A model generated the notes under the pieces. It searched no databases, was not told where the DNA came from, and saw only the letters and a program-made list of their open reading frames with translations. Positions 9,130 to 19,716 of a DNA stretch of 64,000 bases are shown here, one piece after another; positions within the stretch are counted from its first letter, which is position 1; each line of letters opens with the position of its first letter. A program made the translations under genes and the position numbers. Source of the stretch: Platycnemis pennipes (taxonomy: Eukaryota; Arthropoda; Insecta; Odonata; Platycnemididae); contig OW121846.1 in NCBI GenBank assembly GCA_933228895.1, positions 148,508,746-148,572,745 on the forward strand, in the 5' to 3' direction.

Positions 9130-9540
9130 ATGAGCGATGCGCATGAGCCCTGCCCTCCCACCCCCCCCTCCACACACCTCCCCCACAATGCTCTGCTCTG
9201 TACCTCGCCGGGCTGGATGTGCCCCCGCCCCCCATCCCCCTGGCTTGCTGTGACCCCCCCCCCCTGTGCCTCCCACGCCCCTGGCCGTGTTCTGGGTTTG
9301 GCGGGAGTCGAACTCGGGTCGTTCTGGCCTTTACACGCGTGAGGGTGAAGGCTTTCAGGGAGAGCGTGTGCAGAAAAAATTATTTAAAATAATATTCAAT
9401 TCGGAGACAGCGTGCCTCCGAAGGGGGAAGGCATTCAGTGATCGTAAGTATATGGCGTGGAAGAAAAAAGAAAAACTATTCTCGAAGGATGTTCTTATCT
9501 CTCGTCTTGACCGCAGGCTGTGAAAAGCGACGGAAAGGCA
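9130..9540. other. C-rich tract; possible tRNA-like B box on minus
   Basis: The plus strand is very C-rich to about 9285. At 9301-9320 the minus strand reads GAGTTCGACTCC, a close match to the RNA polymerase III B box. A convincing A box is not visible upstream on that strand. It may be the worn head of a SINE. Confidence 0.3.
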
Positions 9541-10003
9541 CTCTTAGAAGCGCATCTTAAGAGAGAATTATATTTTTTATTTACATTGCTGTTATAATAA
9601 AAAAACGCACAGCTGTCTTTTCTCTGCAAATATGCTTTGGGTGGACTGTATAGGTGACCCGCGTATAAGTCATGTATTGGCTAATTTTATCGGTATATTT
9701 TATCGGCTTACTTCGAATTTGCTATTTTAGGTTTGTGTCGCTACATTGCAATGACTTTTTTCGAATTCGTAGGTTATGCATGAGGAAATGGAATATATGT
9801 TTTCCATTTCCTCATGCAAATACTTGTACATAAAAGGGGTATTTCGGTAGGGAAATTTCTTTTGTTTACCGTTAAAGTTAGCGTGATAGTCATCGATACT
9901 ATCAGTGCAATGAATCGGATTATAATCTTTGGATGGTTGCGTATAATTGTTCATCGTTTCATGAAATCGGGAGAATTAGGCGTCTGTCATTCTCTCTAAA
10001 CAA
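9541..10003. other. AT-rich stretch with a strong hairpin
   Basis: Contains a perfect 16-bp inverted repeat, listed separately. No coding sequence is supported. Confidence 0.35.
9778..9817. repeat. Perfect 16-bp inverted repeat
   Basis: GCATGAGGAAATGGAA (9778-9793) and its exact inverse (9802-9817) enclose eight bases. It could be a recent foldback or the joined ends of a deleted element. No coding context helps. Confidence 0.8.
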
Positions 10004-10015
10004 TTGTCCCCAGTT

Positions 10016-10333
10016 TCATTTGGTAAACCACTGGAATCTGGGTGGGGGAGTATGAAAATATTTGGTCCCTCCATCTCCAGCCTCCATATTCATAAAACTA
10101 ATGACATTCCCTTCCTCCTCGGCATTTCCAGGCATAATGTTTATAAATATAAAGGTGGTTCTCAAATATTCTTCCCTTTCAGCAAACCAACCACTACAAC
10201 CCCTCAAATGTTCGTGCTTCATGTCGTGAACTTCCTCCATGTGAAAGTTAATACTAAATGCACACAGGTTTTTTAACCTTTGTGGATGATAGCGTGTTTC
10301 TTCTGCGGAGTGTGTCATCTCTTGCGAGTCCAT
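10016..10333 (-). CDS. Unassigned 105-codon open frame
   Basis: The minus strand is open for 105 codons with an ATG near the start (MDSQEMTHSAEETRYHPQ). The composition is ordinary, without the low-complexity bias seen in most spurious frames here. There is no signal peptide or membrane segment, and I recognise no motif. It could be an exon of a host gene or a chance frame. The end falls into sequence without clear splice signals. Confidence that it is coding is low. Confidence 0.2.
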   Translation of the reverse strand: MDSQEMTHSAEETRYHPQRLKNLCAFSINFHMEEVHDMKHEHLRGCSGWFAEREEYLRTTFIFINIMPGNAEEEGNVISFMNMEAGDGGTKYFHTPPPRFQWFTK

Positions 10334-10474
10334 TGGGAGAACAAATGTTTCCGAGCGTACAAGGAGTGGTGGAGGGGGAGATTGAGGAGGGTTAAATAAG
10401 AAGGGGAAAACTTTTTTCCTGTTATTTTATTTTTTCCACTTATTATTCGAGGGATCCGGAAGGATCCACTTATT

Positions 10475-10951
10475 TCGGGAATCATTGTCAGATCGCAAGT
10501 TGAAATTTAGACTTAATTTCTGAAATAAATTACAAGATAATATCTTCAGTGATGACGTTAAAAATATTTGGCGAACCCCAAGTTCTTTTGGCAGACTGGA
10601 CCATAATCACAAAATTAGAGACATTGATTGCCCAACTGATAGACTCAAATGTCCTATTTTCCTCGTAAAATCAGGGATATGAATAGCGGTAAATATGTCT
10701 AATACTAGTGAATTAATATATACTATATTAAGCTGCATATTGGTATAAGGACTATAAGGTAGGTAGCCTAACTAACAGCATGTTTTTGCATGCTTACTTT
10801 GCTATTTATCTTTTTTAAATAGTGAAGTTTAGACTCGTATATTAATACTAATCCTTCTTTATGCATGATATGTGGTGCATGTTTGATGAGAACTCAACCC
10901 TTGCCACACACCTTTATGGTGGATTGCAGGGTATTATGTAGATGTTGATCT
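10475..10951 (+). mobile_element. CR1-A LINE, 5'-truncated copy
   Basis: Starts inside the last ORF2 segment (decayed WESLSDRRLKFRLN, then FSDDVKNI) and continues through the CR1-A 3' UTR to the hairpin (CCTTGCCACACACCTTTATGG) and the tail GTAGATGTTGAT. Small deletions destroy the frame. Confidence 0.82.
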
Positions 10952-11354
10952 AACATTGCTTCTAAAAGTGATGTTGAATAATAATTCCCTTCAAAAATCA
11001 CTGGATGGAACCGTAACATACTAGAGATTGTAGCGTGCATATTCGCTCAAGTTCAGGTATTTTAGGTGAGAGACGGACATTCTGGACCCGAGAAGGTTAT
11101 GTTGTTCCCATACTGCGTTAGCAGGAGTGGATGGATGGGTGAACTATTTACACCAGACGCAATAATTACAATATTTACAGTTTTCTACATTTAAACAAAA
11201 TCAGTGTTAAAACCGATGGTTGATTTTTGATGGGAGAGGATAGGGCTCACCCAATATTATGCCATTGACGTGGGAAATTTGCACATGCAGAGAAGGGGGG
11301 CAATTTGTTTCCCTAGATCACCTGTGATTTCATATCATATCCACCTCAGAAAAA
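10952..11354. other. Stretch without a recognised feature
   Basis: Sequence between a CR1-A tail and the TTAA that bounds the piggyBac-like element. No feature could be supported. Confidence 0.3.
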
Positions 11355-11358
11355 TTAA

Positions 11359-11394
11359 CCCGGCGTTACTCGCGCGGGGTGTCCTGAACACCCC
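11359..11394 (+). repeat. piggyBac-like left terminal repeat and hairpin
   Basis: CCCGGCGTTACTCGCGCG is followed at once by a GGGGTGT...ACACCCC hairpin. A near-identical internal copy begins at 11716, about 357 bp inward, and could act as a second transposase-binding site. Confidence 0.9.
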
Positions 11395-12094
11395 ACCCTG
11401 TTTTTCATTGTATAATTTTTATGATCTTTATTCCATTGACCTTTCCTCTTCAGTAGCTGGAATGTGATATGTTATCTTTCTTTTAACTCCAACATTCACA
11501 GGTATACATTGTAAATAATCTGCGTGGTAGCCTTAAAAGAGGATAATGTTCAAGCCACTCAATCTCATACTACCAATTCTTACTCCATACCTCATTGTTT
11601 TGGTTGCAACTTTGTAACTGTGAAATTTATGTTACAATCTAACATGCGTTCTCGTATTTTACCTTTATCTGCTGGAGGACGCCTCTCAAATCATTCGGTA
11701 TATTCTCGCTCACGGCGTTACTCGCGCGGGGTGTCCTGAACACCCCAATTGACTCCGCGACGTACACTCCTCGACATGTGCTTTCTGTGAGATAGGTTTT
11801 TCTTGGTTTTATACTACCAATGAATAATATTGATGAAATAGTAATTATATTCATGTTTTGATGGTCATAATATTATATTACAATTTTCAGATTTTCAGCG
11901 TGATTCGATTGCGTACAACTCCGAAAATATTGTTTTTCTTATCTCCATATTTTTATTCTATATATCTTCTATTTTTCTCCATATACATAACTTCATTACG
12001 AGTGCAGTATATCACCCAGTAAGTACGTACCTAGTATTGAAAGTCTAATTGTTTTTTTCCTACTACAAAAAAATATTCCAGAAACTTAATTTTT

Positions 12095-13145
12095 ATGGTT
12101 TACAACTTTGCATGGTATAACTTCAGGTTAGGAATATCGTTATGCATAAATATTCAAATTCAAAAAGTAGGAGTGAATTATTCGCGTGCGAGAGATGCCA
12201 GGCCCACTGATGAGGGAGAAATTGAATGTTTCATAGGGCGTTTGCTCTTCACGGGAACAAGTAGATCTGGGCGAAAAAATATAGAGGATTTATAGGTTCG
12301 AGATGGTGTTGACATATTTTACGTGTCCATGAATTATCAAGGATTCCGTTTTCTTTTGCAGTGGCTCAGATTTGATCATATAAACAGTAGGACAGAAAGA
12401 AAAATGATAGACAAATTAGCTACGATTCGTCAGCTTTTTGAAATGCCTGTGAGAAAGCTTCAGGATAACTATGCCATATCAGAGTACACAAAGGTAGACG
12501 AGCAATTAGTCGGCTTTAGGGGAGGATATTCATTCAGGCAATATCTCCCAAATAAGCCTGCAAAATATGGTATAGAAATATTTTCATTGGTTGACGCTAA
12601 TGTATTCAATATTTGCAATTTAGAGGTATATGCGGGGAGTCAACCTGAAGGACCCTACAAAGTAGATAATACTCCTAAAGAGCTTAGAGATGTGGTAAAG
12701 CGCTTAGTGGAACCAATTGTTGAGCCGTGGAGAAACATCACAGCTGGCAATTGGTTTGCAAGTGTTCCCCTGGCAGAGGATTTGATACAAAGTAAATTGA
12801 CACTGTTGGAAACTCTGAAAAAAAGGGAATTGCCACCTAAGATGGTGTACACAAAACAGAGGGTGGAGAATAGCAGTCTCTTTGGATTTAGAAAGAACAT
12901 AACTATCTTATCTTACATCCAAAAAAAAAGGTGAAAATGTAATTTTGCTATCAACAATGCATGTAGTATGAGCATAGACAGGTCGACAGGTGACAAGAAG
13001 AAACCAGAGGTAATATCTTTTTATAGGGAACTTTACTAAGGGCGGTGTTGACACAGTGAATGAGATGTGCGTAGCACGTAATATTTCAAGAAACACTACT
13101 AGATGGCCAATGGTAATTTTTTCCACTCCAAAACGTGGCAGGCAT
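12095..13145 (+). pseudogene. piggyBac-like transposase, inactivated
   Basis: The DDE_Tnp_1_7 family is recognised by KVDEQLVGFRGGYSFRQYLP, NKPAKYGIEIFSLVDANV, NWFASVPLAEDL and SSLFGFRKNITILSY. The first catalytic Asp is present in VDEQL. The second, expected in the T-x-D-N-W-F motif, reads TAGNWF, so Asp is replaced by Gly. Later GGVDTVNE keeps the third Asp but is out of frame. A TAG stop at 12293-12295 replaces a probable Trp codon. A run of nine A near 12920-12929 causes a frameshift before ENVILLSTMH. Stops follow in ARNISRNTTRWPMVIF. The N-terminal acidic region and C-terminal Cys-rich domain are not visible. It cannot encode an active enzyme; the ends could still be moved by a related transposase. 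Confidence 0.9.
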
Positions 13146-13193
13146 TAACTCTTTTGCTATACACAATAACGTCAATCCAAGAAGGAAGATGTA

Positions 13194-13385
13194 TTGATCA
13201 AAATTCCTACGAGAAAGTTGGAGGGAATTGACGAAGCCATTTATAAGGAGAATATCGGAAATGAAAATGATCTGGACGATGCTATTTTGATAAGTTACGG
13301 CAAAATTCGTGAATACGCAGTGACAGCGGATTATGGTTCCTATACCACGATAACAGTATTCACAGTAGTTCATATTCAAGACTGA
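13194..13385 (+). other. Unassigned open frame inside the piggyBac-like element
   Basis: 63 codons (KLEGIDEAIYKENIGNENDL and onward) lie downstream of the transposase remnant, in the place where a C-terminal part would be. I see no Cys-rich domain. It may be transposase C-terminus too diverged to recognise or captured sequence. Confidence 0.25.
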
Positions 13386-13562
13386 GAAAGTAATTTATCG
13401 TACGTAAGAGAAAGAATCGGATCCGGACAAAAATATTTGGGAGGAACCTTCCCCCCCCCCCCCCCCACTTCCCTCCAAAATTAGCACTCAGAAAATTATG
13501 TATAATCTAAGTTTCCCTATGGATGTATGAACAAGAACCTTCCGGGGTAGTACATTGGGTCG

Positions 13563-13687
13563 CATTGTTCATTGTAGCAGTCGTGTCGACACTATAATCA
13601 AGCATCGTCCTCAGGGAAAAGGTGAGTCATCTCAGCCCTGAGAATGACGCTCGGTTAGTGTTGAAACGTCGGCTACAATGAACACTG
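13563..13687. repeat. Imperfect foldback of about 52-bp arms
   Basis: The left arm (about 13563-13616, starting CATTGTTCATTGTAG) and right arm (13636-13687, ending CTACAATGAACACTG) are imperfect inverses. The arms meet at TCAGGG and CCCTGAG. The right arm reads CTGAGAA, then a pairable GACGCT/AGTGTT, then GAAACG, a degenerate echo of a hammerhead core. It lies in the piggyBac-like element. Confidence 0.65.
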
Positions 13688-13984
13688 TAACCCGGTGTAC
13701 CACCCGAGATTCTCCACATTACTCTAAGCAACTTTGATTCTGCTGAGCTCTATTATTCCTCAGAACTTAGCCTCCGCAAAAAAAACTATTTCTCTTGGAT
13801 TTGTGGTTGGGGATTTTCCCACTCTCCCCAACCCTAGATCCGCCAACGGTTAGAGAGTACAAGTTAAACGATCAACTCATCCTCCTCAGCATAAAAACTA
13901 CAAGTAAAAACATATATTTAAATAGTATTTATTGATTTTCAAATTAAATGCTGTGAAACCCATTTTTAAACGAAAATTTGCATT

Positions 13985-14047
13985 GGGGTGTCAGGAGCAC
14001 CCCACGCGAGTAACCTTGATCGGAAATCTCGCGCGAGTAACGCCGGG
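13985..14047 (-). repeat. piggyBac-like right terminal repeat with internal copy
   Basis: The last 18 bases (14030-14047) are the exact inverse of the left end. An internal inverted copy of the module, GGGGTGTCAGGAGCACCCC plus ACGCGAGTAAC, lies at about 13986-14015. The spacing of outer and inner copy is only about 20 bp here against about 330 bp on the left, so the two ends are asymmetric. Confidence 0.88.
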
Positions 14048-14221
14048 TTAAAACGCAAGGTTCTTTAACTACAAATCGACATAATGCCCTGCAAATTTAT
14101 AGATATTATTTATTGATATTCAGAAGGCGACATGGATAATATTCCCTTGTTGTGAGCGTTCTATGTTGTGAATGAATAACAAATGGTATGCCTAAATTTG
14201 ATAAAATTTTTATACATACTT

Positions 14222-14516
14222 GCCTTTCCTTTCCTCGTACAATGGGGGATATGAATAACGGTAAATATATCCAGTAAAAGTGTAGCAATGGATAACATTG
14301 GTAGCTGCATGTTGGTATAAGGACTTAAAACTAACCCAACTAACAGCATGTTTTTACATGTTTGCTTTGCGTTTTTTTTTAAATAGTGATGTTTAGAACA
14401 GTGTATAAATACCAATCATTTTTCATGCATGATATGAAGTGCATGTTTGGTGAAAATTCACCCTCTGCCACACACCTATATGGTGGTTTGAAGGGTATTA
14501 TGTAGATGTAAATGTA
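14222..14516 (+). mobile_element. CR1-A LINE, 3' UTR copy
   Basis: Matches the CR1-A UTR from the last codons (TCCTCGTACAATGGGGGATA) through TGGTAGCTGCATGTTGGTAT to the hairpin and hexamer tail at about 14515. It is heavily 5'-truncated. Confidence 0.85.
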
Positions 14517-14667
14517 ATTGCGGAATGAAGAGTCAGTCACCCATCCGTACGAGATTATATGAATATAATTTAATGGATTCGTACATGGATGAAGAAAGAG
14601 GTTAAAATCATTCTCGTACGCCATTGAGAGGAAGGTAAGCAGAGAAAAACCTATGTCCAACACTGTT
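14517..14667. other. Spacer between two inverted CR1 tails
   Basis: About 150 bp lie between a plus CR1-A tail and a minus CR1-B tail. Nothing recognised. Confidence 0.3.
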
Positions 14668-15062
14668 ACATCTACATGACATCTACATCTACAGGACACC
14701 CTGCAAGCCACCGCGAGAGTGTGTGGCACGTGGTGAAGATCACCAATCATGCACTATTGACATGTAGACAAGCACTATAGGGTCTCATGCAACTAAATTG
14801 TTAGTATCTATAGTATGTAAAGGATTAGTATGTATCTATAGTATTTATGCCCTACCAACATGGAAACAAGCAACTATAGGGTCTCATGCAACTAGATTGT
14901 TAGTATCCACAGTATTTAAGAGGTAAATACATACATTATACACAAAACACTACTCTCAAATATTTACCCTACCTATCCCTTTCCTATGCTGCCTATTCTC
15001 TTTTCTTATAGTAAAGGGAAATATAGAATTTTGAATCTATCAGTACGACAATCTATCTCTCA
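14668..15062 (-). mobile_element. CR1-B LINE, 3' UTR copy with internal duplication
   Basis: The tail at 14668 has a scrambled hexamer (ACATCTACATGACATCTACA). The UTR follows in reverse, and about 100 bp around CTATAGGGTCTCATGCAACT is duplicated in tandem (starts about 14775 and 14874). It ends near 15062, where a plus-strand CR1-B piece begins. Confidence 0.82.
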
Positions 15063-15088
15063 AGTCACAATCTTCACAACAGCTAGTA
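15063..15088 (+). mobile_element. CR1-B LINE endonuclease fragment left of the Tigger insertion
   Basis: CACAACAGCTAGTA matches the CR1-B coding sequence for QQLV just before EPTRGNN, which resumes at 18438. The CR1 copy was split here by the Tigger-like element at the TA dinucleotide. Confidence 0.75.
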
Positions 15089-18000
15089 GGGTAAAGGGGG
15101 GTGAATCGGACCAGCGGGTGAATAGGAACGCTTTTCAAAAAGTGCGCTCAGACCCGAAACGGTATCACTTGAGACTGACTACGTTTTAGGAATTGCTTCT
15201 TTGTAATCTTGTCCTTCTAGTAGAGTGAAAACGAGAACTCGACGACTGAATTTAAGCAAATGATACTCTGTCGAATGGAAGCCTACCATACGAGAGAGGT
15301 GTGAAATTGGGTATTTAGAAAACCTCGTATAGGTTCAAAGTAAGGTGACATTGTAGCGCTTACTCAGATTTCAAGTTTTTCTTTCCTGAAAGGAAATCTA
15401 ATAACATAGCTGCCACATTAGGTTACTTTTTTGAGCCTTGTATGAATATCGGAGTTACCAAACATGATACAAAATCATATTACTTAGTCGGGTGAAAAGG
15501 ACCAGCACGCGCAGGAGTTCAGTTCCAAGCCGCTGGTCGAGGGTGAAGCATTGAACCAGTTATACTCAACTGACACTTGGAAAAATTCCTTCTGCTACTG
15601 AAAAGTAAGTAGATATACAACTAATATTGATAAATTGCTTACTTACACTTAATGTTTTACATTAAAAACATCAAATGTTTATAAGAATGTTTGAGCGAAA
15701 GTGGCTAAAAATTTGTTTTTAGGCCATACTCTTTTATTTAAGTATTATAAGAAGTTGAATGGAATAAACCTATTTTAATGCTATTCTATATCACGTTATA
15801 GATATTTACTACGTATAACGAGGAGGAGGAAAGAGATTTTCCCCGTCATAGAGGTGAATTATTACGGCGACAAGCACGATTTACAGGCTGAGCGAGAGTT
15901 AAGCTTCCTTCGTTTGATGTAACATATGTTGTGTTCTGTTCCATATATATTAACCAATTATTCGCTGAAACAATATCATAAAACATACGCATTTCGTGAT
16001 GGAAATTTATTGTTAATAATTCACATTGAGTTCCATACCTATACATTCTACATTACTCAGTGGTCTATATTTTCCAATCTGAAAGAAAAGGAGGTGATAT
16101 AATGTACGTGATAGAGGGATTGCCAGAGTATTAAATATTATATATGGCAACAGAATTAGTTGTGGAACGCCTTACAACCTCCTTTTGATAGCGTAACATT
16201 AGCAAAATTTCATTTAAAACGTTTTTATGAAAGTGATAATTTTCACTTACCGTTAATGTTTTTCCTTTTGGATTAAGATGGGGAAGTACCGGCGAAAAAC
16301 GGAACAGACATGGACAGAGGAGGATATGAGAATGGCGCTGAAAGCTTTCAGGGAGGGAAGAAGCATGAGGCATTCTGCCGAACTTTTCAATGTTCCCCGT
16401 ACTTGCCTCTATCGTAGGATAGTAGCGGATACGGAAAAATTGAAGACAAGAGGGGGGCAAAATGTCTTCTCAGTGGAAGAAGAGGAAGCATTAATTAGAA
16501 TAATTCTTAGGTTATGTGAAATTGGGTTCGGATTGACAAGAAATGATGTCATGAAGGTGGCATATGAATTTTCCATTGAAAACAACATAAAAAACAATTT
16601 CTGTGCGTTAAAAAAACGAGCAGGCAAGGATTGGTTCTTGAATTTTATATCTAGACATCCTTTAAGTCTTCGAAAACCCGAAGGTTTGTCAGTGGCTCGA
16701 GCTGAGGGTTTAAATAAGGAAGATGTAGACGATTTTTTTTCAAAGTTAACTATTTCGATGGCTGAGGCTGGAGTTATGGATAGGCCCCACCTTATATACA
16801 ACGTTGACGAAACGGGATGTGTATTAAATAATCGCCAAACCCAAAAGAATGTTGCAAGAACAGGATCTAAGGTAGTCATAAAACAGACGTCAGTGGAAAA
16901 GGGGGAATTGGTGACAGTTGTTGCGTGCTGCAATGCAAGTGGACATTACATACCACCTTTTGTAATTTTTAAGGGGAAAAAGTTCCATAAGGAATGGGAG
17001 GATGGATTTCCGTTGGGATCTAAAATTTTTATGTCCGATTCAGGGTGGATAAATGAGGATCTTTTTTTGGAGTGGCTAAAGCACTTTCAAGCAAACAGGA
17101 TTCCTGGCCGATGCATTTTAGTCCTCGATGGCCACGCATCACACAAGACTCTTCCTGTTCTACTGTTCTGTGAAAGGAATGAGATTACTCTCTTATCACT
17201 GCCCAGCCACACTACACAAAGGTTGCAACCTCTGGACAGGTCTTTTTATAAACCATTAAAGACATACTACGATATTGAAACAAATGCGTATATGACAGTT
17301 TGTAAGGGGGATAGAAAGATGACTAAATTTAATTTTGGTCGGCTTTTTCGAAATGCATGGAGCAAAGCCGCAACAATCGGCAACGCTGAAAATGGATTCC
17401 GATCAACAGGAATATTCCCTCTGAATCCGGGTATCCTGACGGAGTTAGATCTTCATCCTTCTAATCTCGGAAGCTCACACGCCCCAGAAGAAGCATCAAC
17501 TCCTTTTTCGACAAATTCATCTTCCGATCAAAAATTAACTGCCAGTCCCTATGAAGAAAGCCAATCCTCGACATCAACATCTGAGGAATCGTCAAATACT
17601 TTGGGTAGGTCTTTCCATAATTTACTACCTACACCAGAAAAAAAGAATGAAAGTCAATGTGAAAAGGTCAAGAAAGCAAATTGCTCAAATACTTACTTCT
17701 CCAGCTGCAATAGAAGAAACAAAGCAACGACTGAAGAAACAAAATATTAGGAACGCGAAGGGAACTTGCAGAAACTTATATGAATCATCTTCAGATAGGG
17801 ACGGCAATACTGAGAATGGGGAAAACTCAGCTGATGATACGCTTTGTGGCTTCTGCTCCAAGTCTTATAATTGTGCGAATTCGTCAAAGTTTAGAGACTG
17901 GATTAAGTGCACGAAGTGTAATTGTTGGTACCATGAGCTGTGTGTAGGTGCTAAGGGGCGAGATAAATTTACTTGTGGTAAATGTGCTTAATTGTTTTGG

Positions 18001-18437
18001 TAAATTTGTTCTATTTTGTTCTATATGTTCAGATTTGGTGATGTATGTCTATTTGTAAAGTTATGTTTGACTCTAAGAAGGTGTCGTCGAAATATCTCCA
18101 GACTGCACTACATTGTTAAAAGCAATGATGCAAAATTTCAAAATTTTATGGAATAAAACTTAAGAAAACTAAAATTTATAACGTTATTTTACTGGTCCGA
18201 TTCAGCCTCTAATCTGGTCCGATTCGCCCTCCAAGTCGTCGGGCGAATAGGACCATGCAGTCTCTTGAAGAAATTGCTCCAGGACCGTTCTATTCAGAGC
18301 AACCACGCTGAAAATTGCGTTTTAAACTGGAAAAACATCAAGTCCTTTGTTGATAAAGCTTTCAGAATGTAACTGTTTACACAAACGAGGAAAGCGACGA
18401 TTTTCCTTTTTGTGGCCCGATTCACCCCCATTTACCC
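15089..18437 (+). mobile_element. pogo/Tigger-like DNA transposon, complete
   Basis: TA at 15087-15088 and 18438-18439 bound terminal repeats GGGTAAAGGGGGGTGAATCGG and, inverted on the right, GGGTAAATGGGGGTGAATCGG. They match at 22 of 24 bases when extended to ACC/GCC. TA duplication and the transposase type place it in the Tc1/mariner-pogo group. Related blocks such as CTGGTCCGATTC.GCC recur just inside both ends (about 15095, 15114, 15489, 18192, 18214, 18241). The 3349-bp element splits a CR1-B copy, so it is younger than that copy. Confidence 0.93.
16278..17991 (+). CDS. Tigger/pogo-like DDE transposase with C-terminal PHD finger
   Basis: The frame opens at ATG 16278 and is intact to 17750 (490 codons). 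A second frame to 17991 carries the true C-terminus; a one-base indel near the A7 run at about 17639-17646 probably separates them. Residues 10-50 form a Psq-type helix-turn-helix (EEDMRMALKAFREGRSMRHS, then VPRTCLYRRI). A CENP-B-like domain follows to about 145. The DDE_1 domain has YNVDETG (Asp177), LVLDGHASH (Asp284) and LQPLDRSF (Asp320), so all three acidic residues remain. A Ser-rich linker precedes KRSRKQIAQILTSP. The end is a C4HC3 PHD-type finger: CGFCSKSY, then WIKCTKCNCWYHELC, then CGKC. It should bind the terminal repeats and cut and paste the element at TA. Only the frameshift argues against activity. A domesticated role is possible but unsupported. Confidence 0.92.
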
Positions 18438-19716
18438 TATCAGAACCGACCAGGGGAAACAACATTCTAGACTTATTAGCAACAAATATACCCGAGAGAG
18501 TTCTAAATACAGTTACAGACACAGGAATTAGTGACCATAAAGTAGTGCATGCGAAATTTATTGTAGGCGTTGAAAGACATTATAAACCAAGTAGGAGGGT
18601 ATACTTATTTGGCAAGGCTAATTACGACGGCATGAAAGAAGAATTAAGGGAATGGTTTAATTTATCAAGCGAACAAAGCAAAGGATTGAATACAGAGATT
18701 CGTGGAGAGAATTTCTGAGGTCACCCGTAACGAAGTTCATAAATACATACCAAGTAAATTTATTAGTGATAATACAGAGCCAAGGTGGTATAACGCGGAC
18801 GTTAGGAAATCACTAAAGCGACAAAGGGTAAGCCACGCAGGGATGAAAAATGCAGGACGGGGTCTATCGGTGGAGGAAAAACATGAGCTAGTTCAAAACT
18901 ATAAAAAATCGAGAGCATTAGCAAGAAAATCGTGTCGGAAAGCGTTATCACATTTCAAGAGCAAGATGTTAGGAGAATATTTAGAAAGCAATCCTAAAGC
19001 GTTTTGGTCATATGTGAGAGAGCTTCAGGGAAATAGGTCCACAGTGCACACACTAAAAAACGATAAAGGAAGTAGAGTTACCAGCTGTGTAGAAAAAGCC
19101 AATACTTAAAACACCTTCTTCCAAAGCGTATTCAACTCATCGTCACGCACCGCCGAACGCTTTCAGTGAGCAAATGCCCGAAATAAACATTTCATGTCGC
19201 GGAATAGAGCAGCAGTTAAAATGCATTAGTAAAAGCAAATCATCAGGTCCCGATCAAATTTCTTCCAGAGTATATAAAACATTAGCTTCTGAAATAGCCC
19301 CCTATCTAGATATAATATTCTAAAAAACACTGAAGAACCACACAGTACCCAAGGATTGGAAAGTAGCAAACCTTACACCTACATTTAATTACGGTGATAG
19401 GGAAGAACCTAGTAACTACAGACCCATTTCACTCACATCTATCTCTTGTAAGATATTTGAGCACATTGTTGTCAGTTTGATCATGGGGCATTTGGATAGT
19501 CAGGGATTACTCATAAACAGCCAAAATGGGTTCCGGTTAGGTAGATCTTGCGAGACGCAATTAGCTTTTTTCTTAGACGATATTTTAGTCCACGGCGAAA
19601 AAAGGCACTGAAGTTGATGCGATATTTTTAGATGTTATAAAGGCAATCGATAAAGTTCCTCATGACAAATTAATCTTGAAGTTAGAGATTTTTCTTATAA
19701 ATAAAGACATTGTATG
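18438..19716 (+). pseudogene. CR1-B LINE ORF2, endonuclease end to RT
   Basis: Continues the copy split by the Tigger-like element. It starts in the end of the endonuclease domain (NIPERVLNTVTDTGISDHKV, with the SDH box). A linker follows (KANYDGMKEELRE, then TEPRWYNADVRKSLKRQ) and the RT N-terminus (SNYRPISLTSISCKIFEHIV). Frames change near 18700 and 19100, and a deletion removes part of the region after VEKANT. It ends at 19716 where a minus CR1-A begins. I did not find its continuation on the far side. Confidence 0.85.

Larger units (their letters stand above)
11359..14047 (+). mobile_element. piggyBac-like DNA transposon, complete ends, decayed
   Basis: TTAA at 11355-11358 and 14048-14051 flank perfect 18-bp terminal inverted repeats, CCCGGCGTTACTCGCGCG. 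TTAA target sites and C/G-run ends are diagnostic of the piggyBac superfamily. Each end has a second internal copy of the terminal module: a direct copy at about 11714-11752 and an inverted one at about 13985-14022. Each module contains the small hairpin GGGGTGTcctgaACACCCC or a variant. The transposase inside is broken. A 125-bp foldback (13563-13687) sits near the right end. Confidence 0.93.

Noticed and set aside
13636..13687. A working hammerhead ribozyme in the foldback
   Set aside because: The core reads CTGAGAA rather than CTGANGA, and a local stem I is not available at the expected distance. Only a resemblance is claimed.
16409..16933. 174-codon minus frame opposite the Tigger-like transposase
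   Set aside because: Shadow of the plus-strand transposase; no motif on minus.
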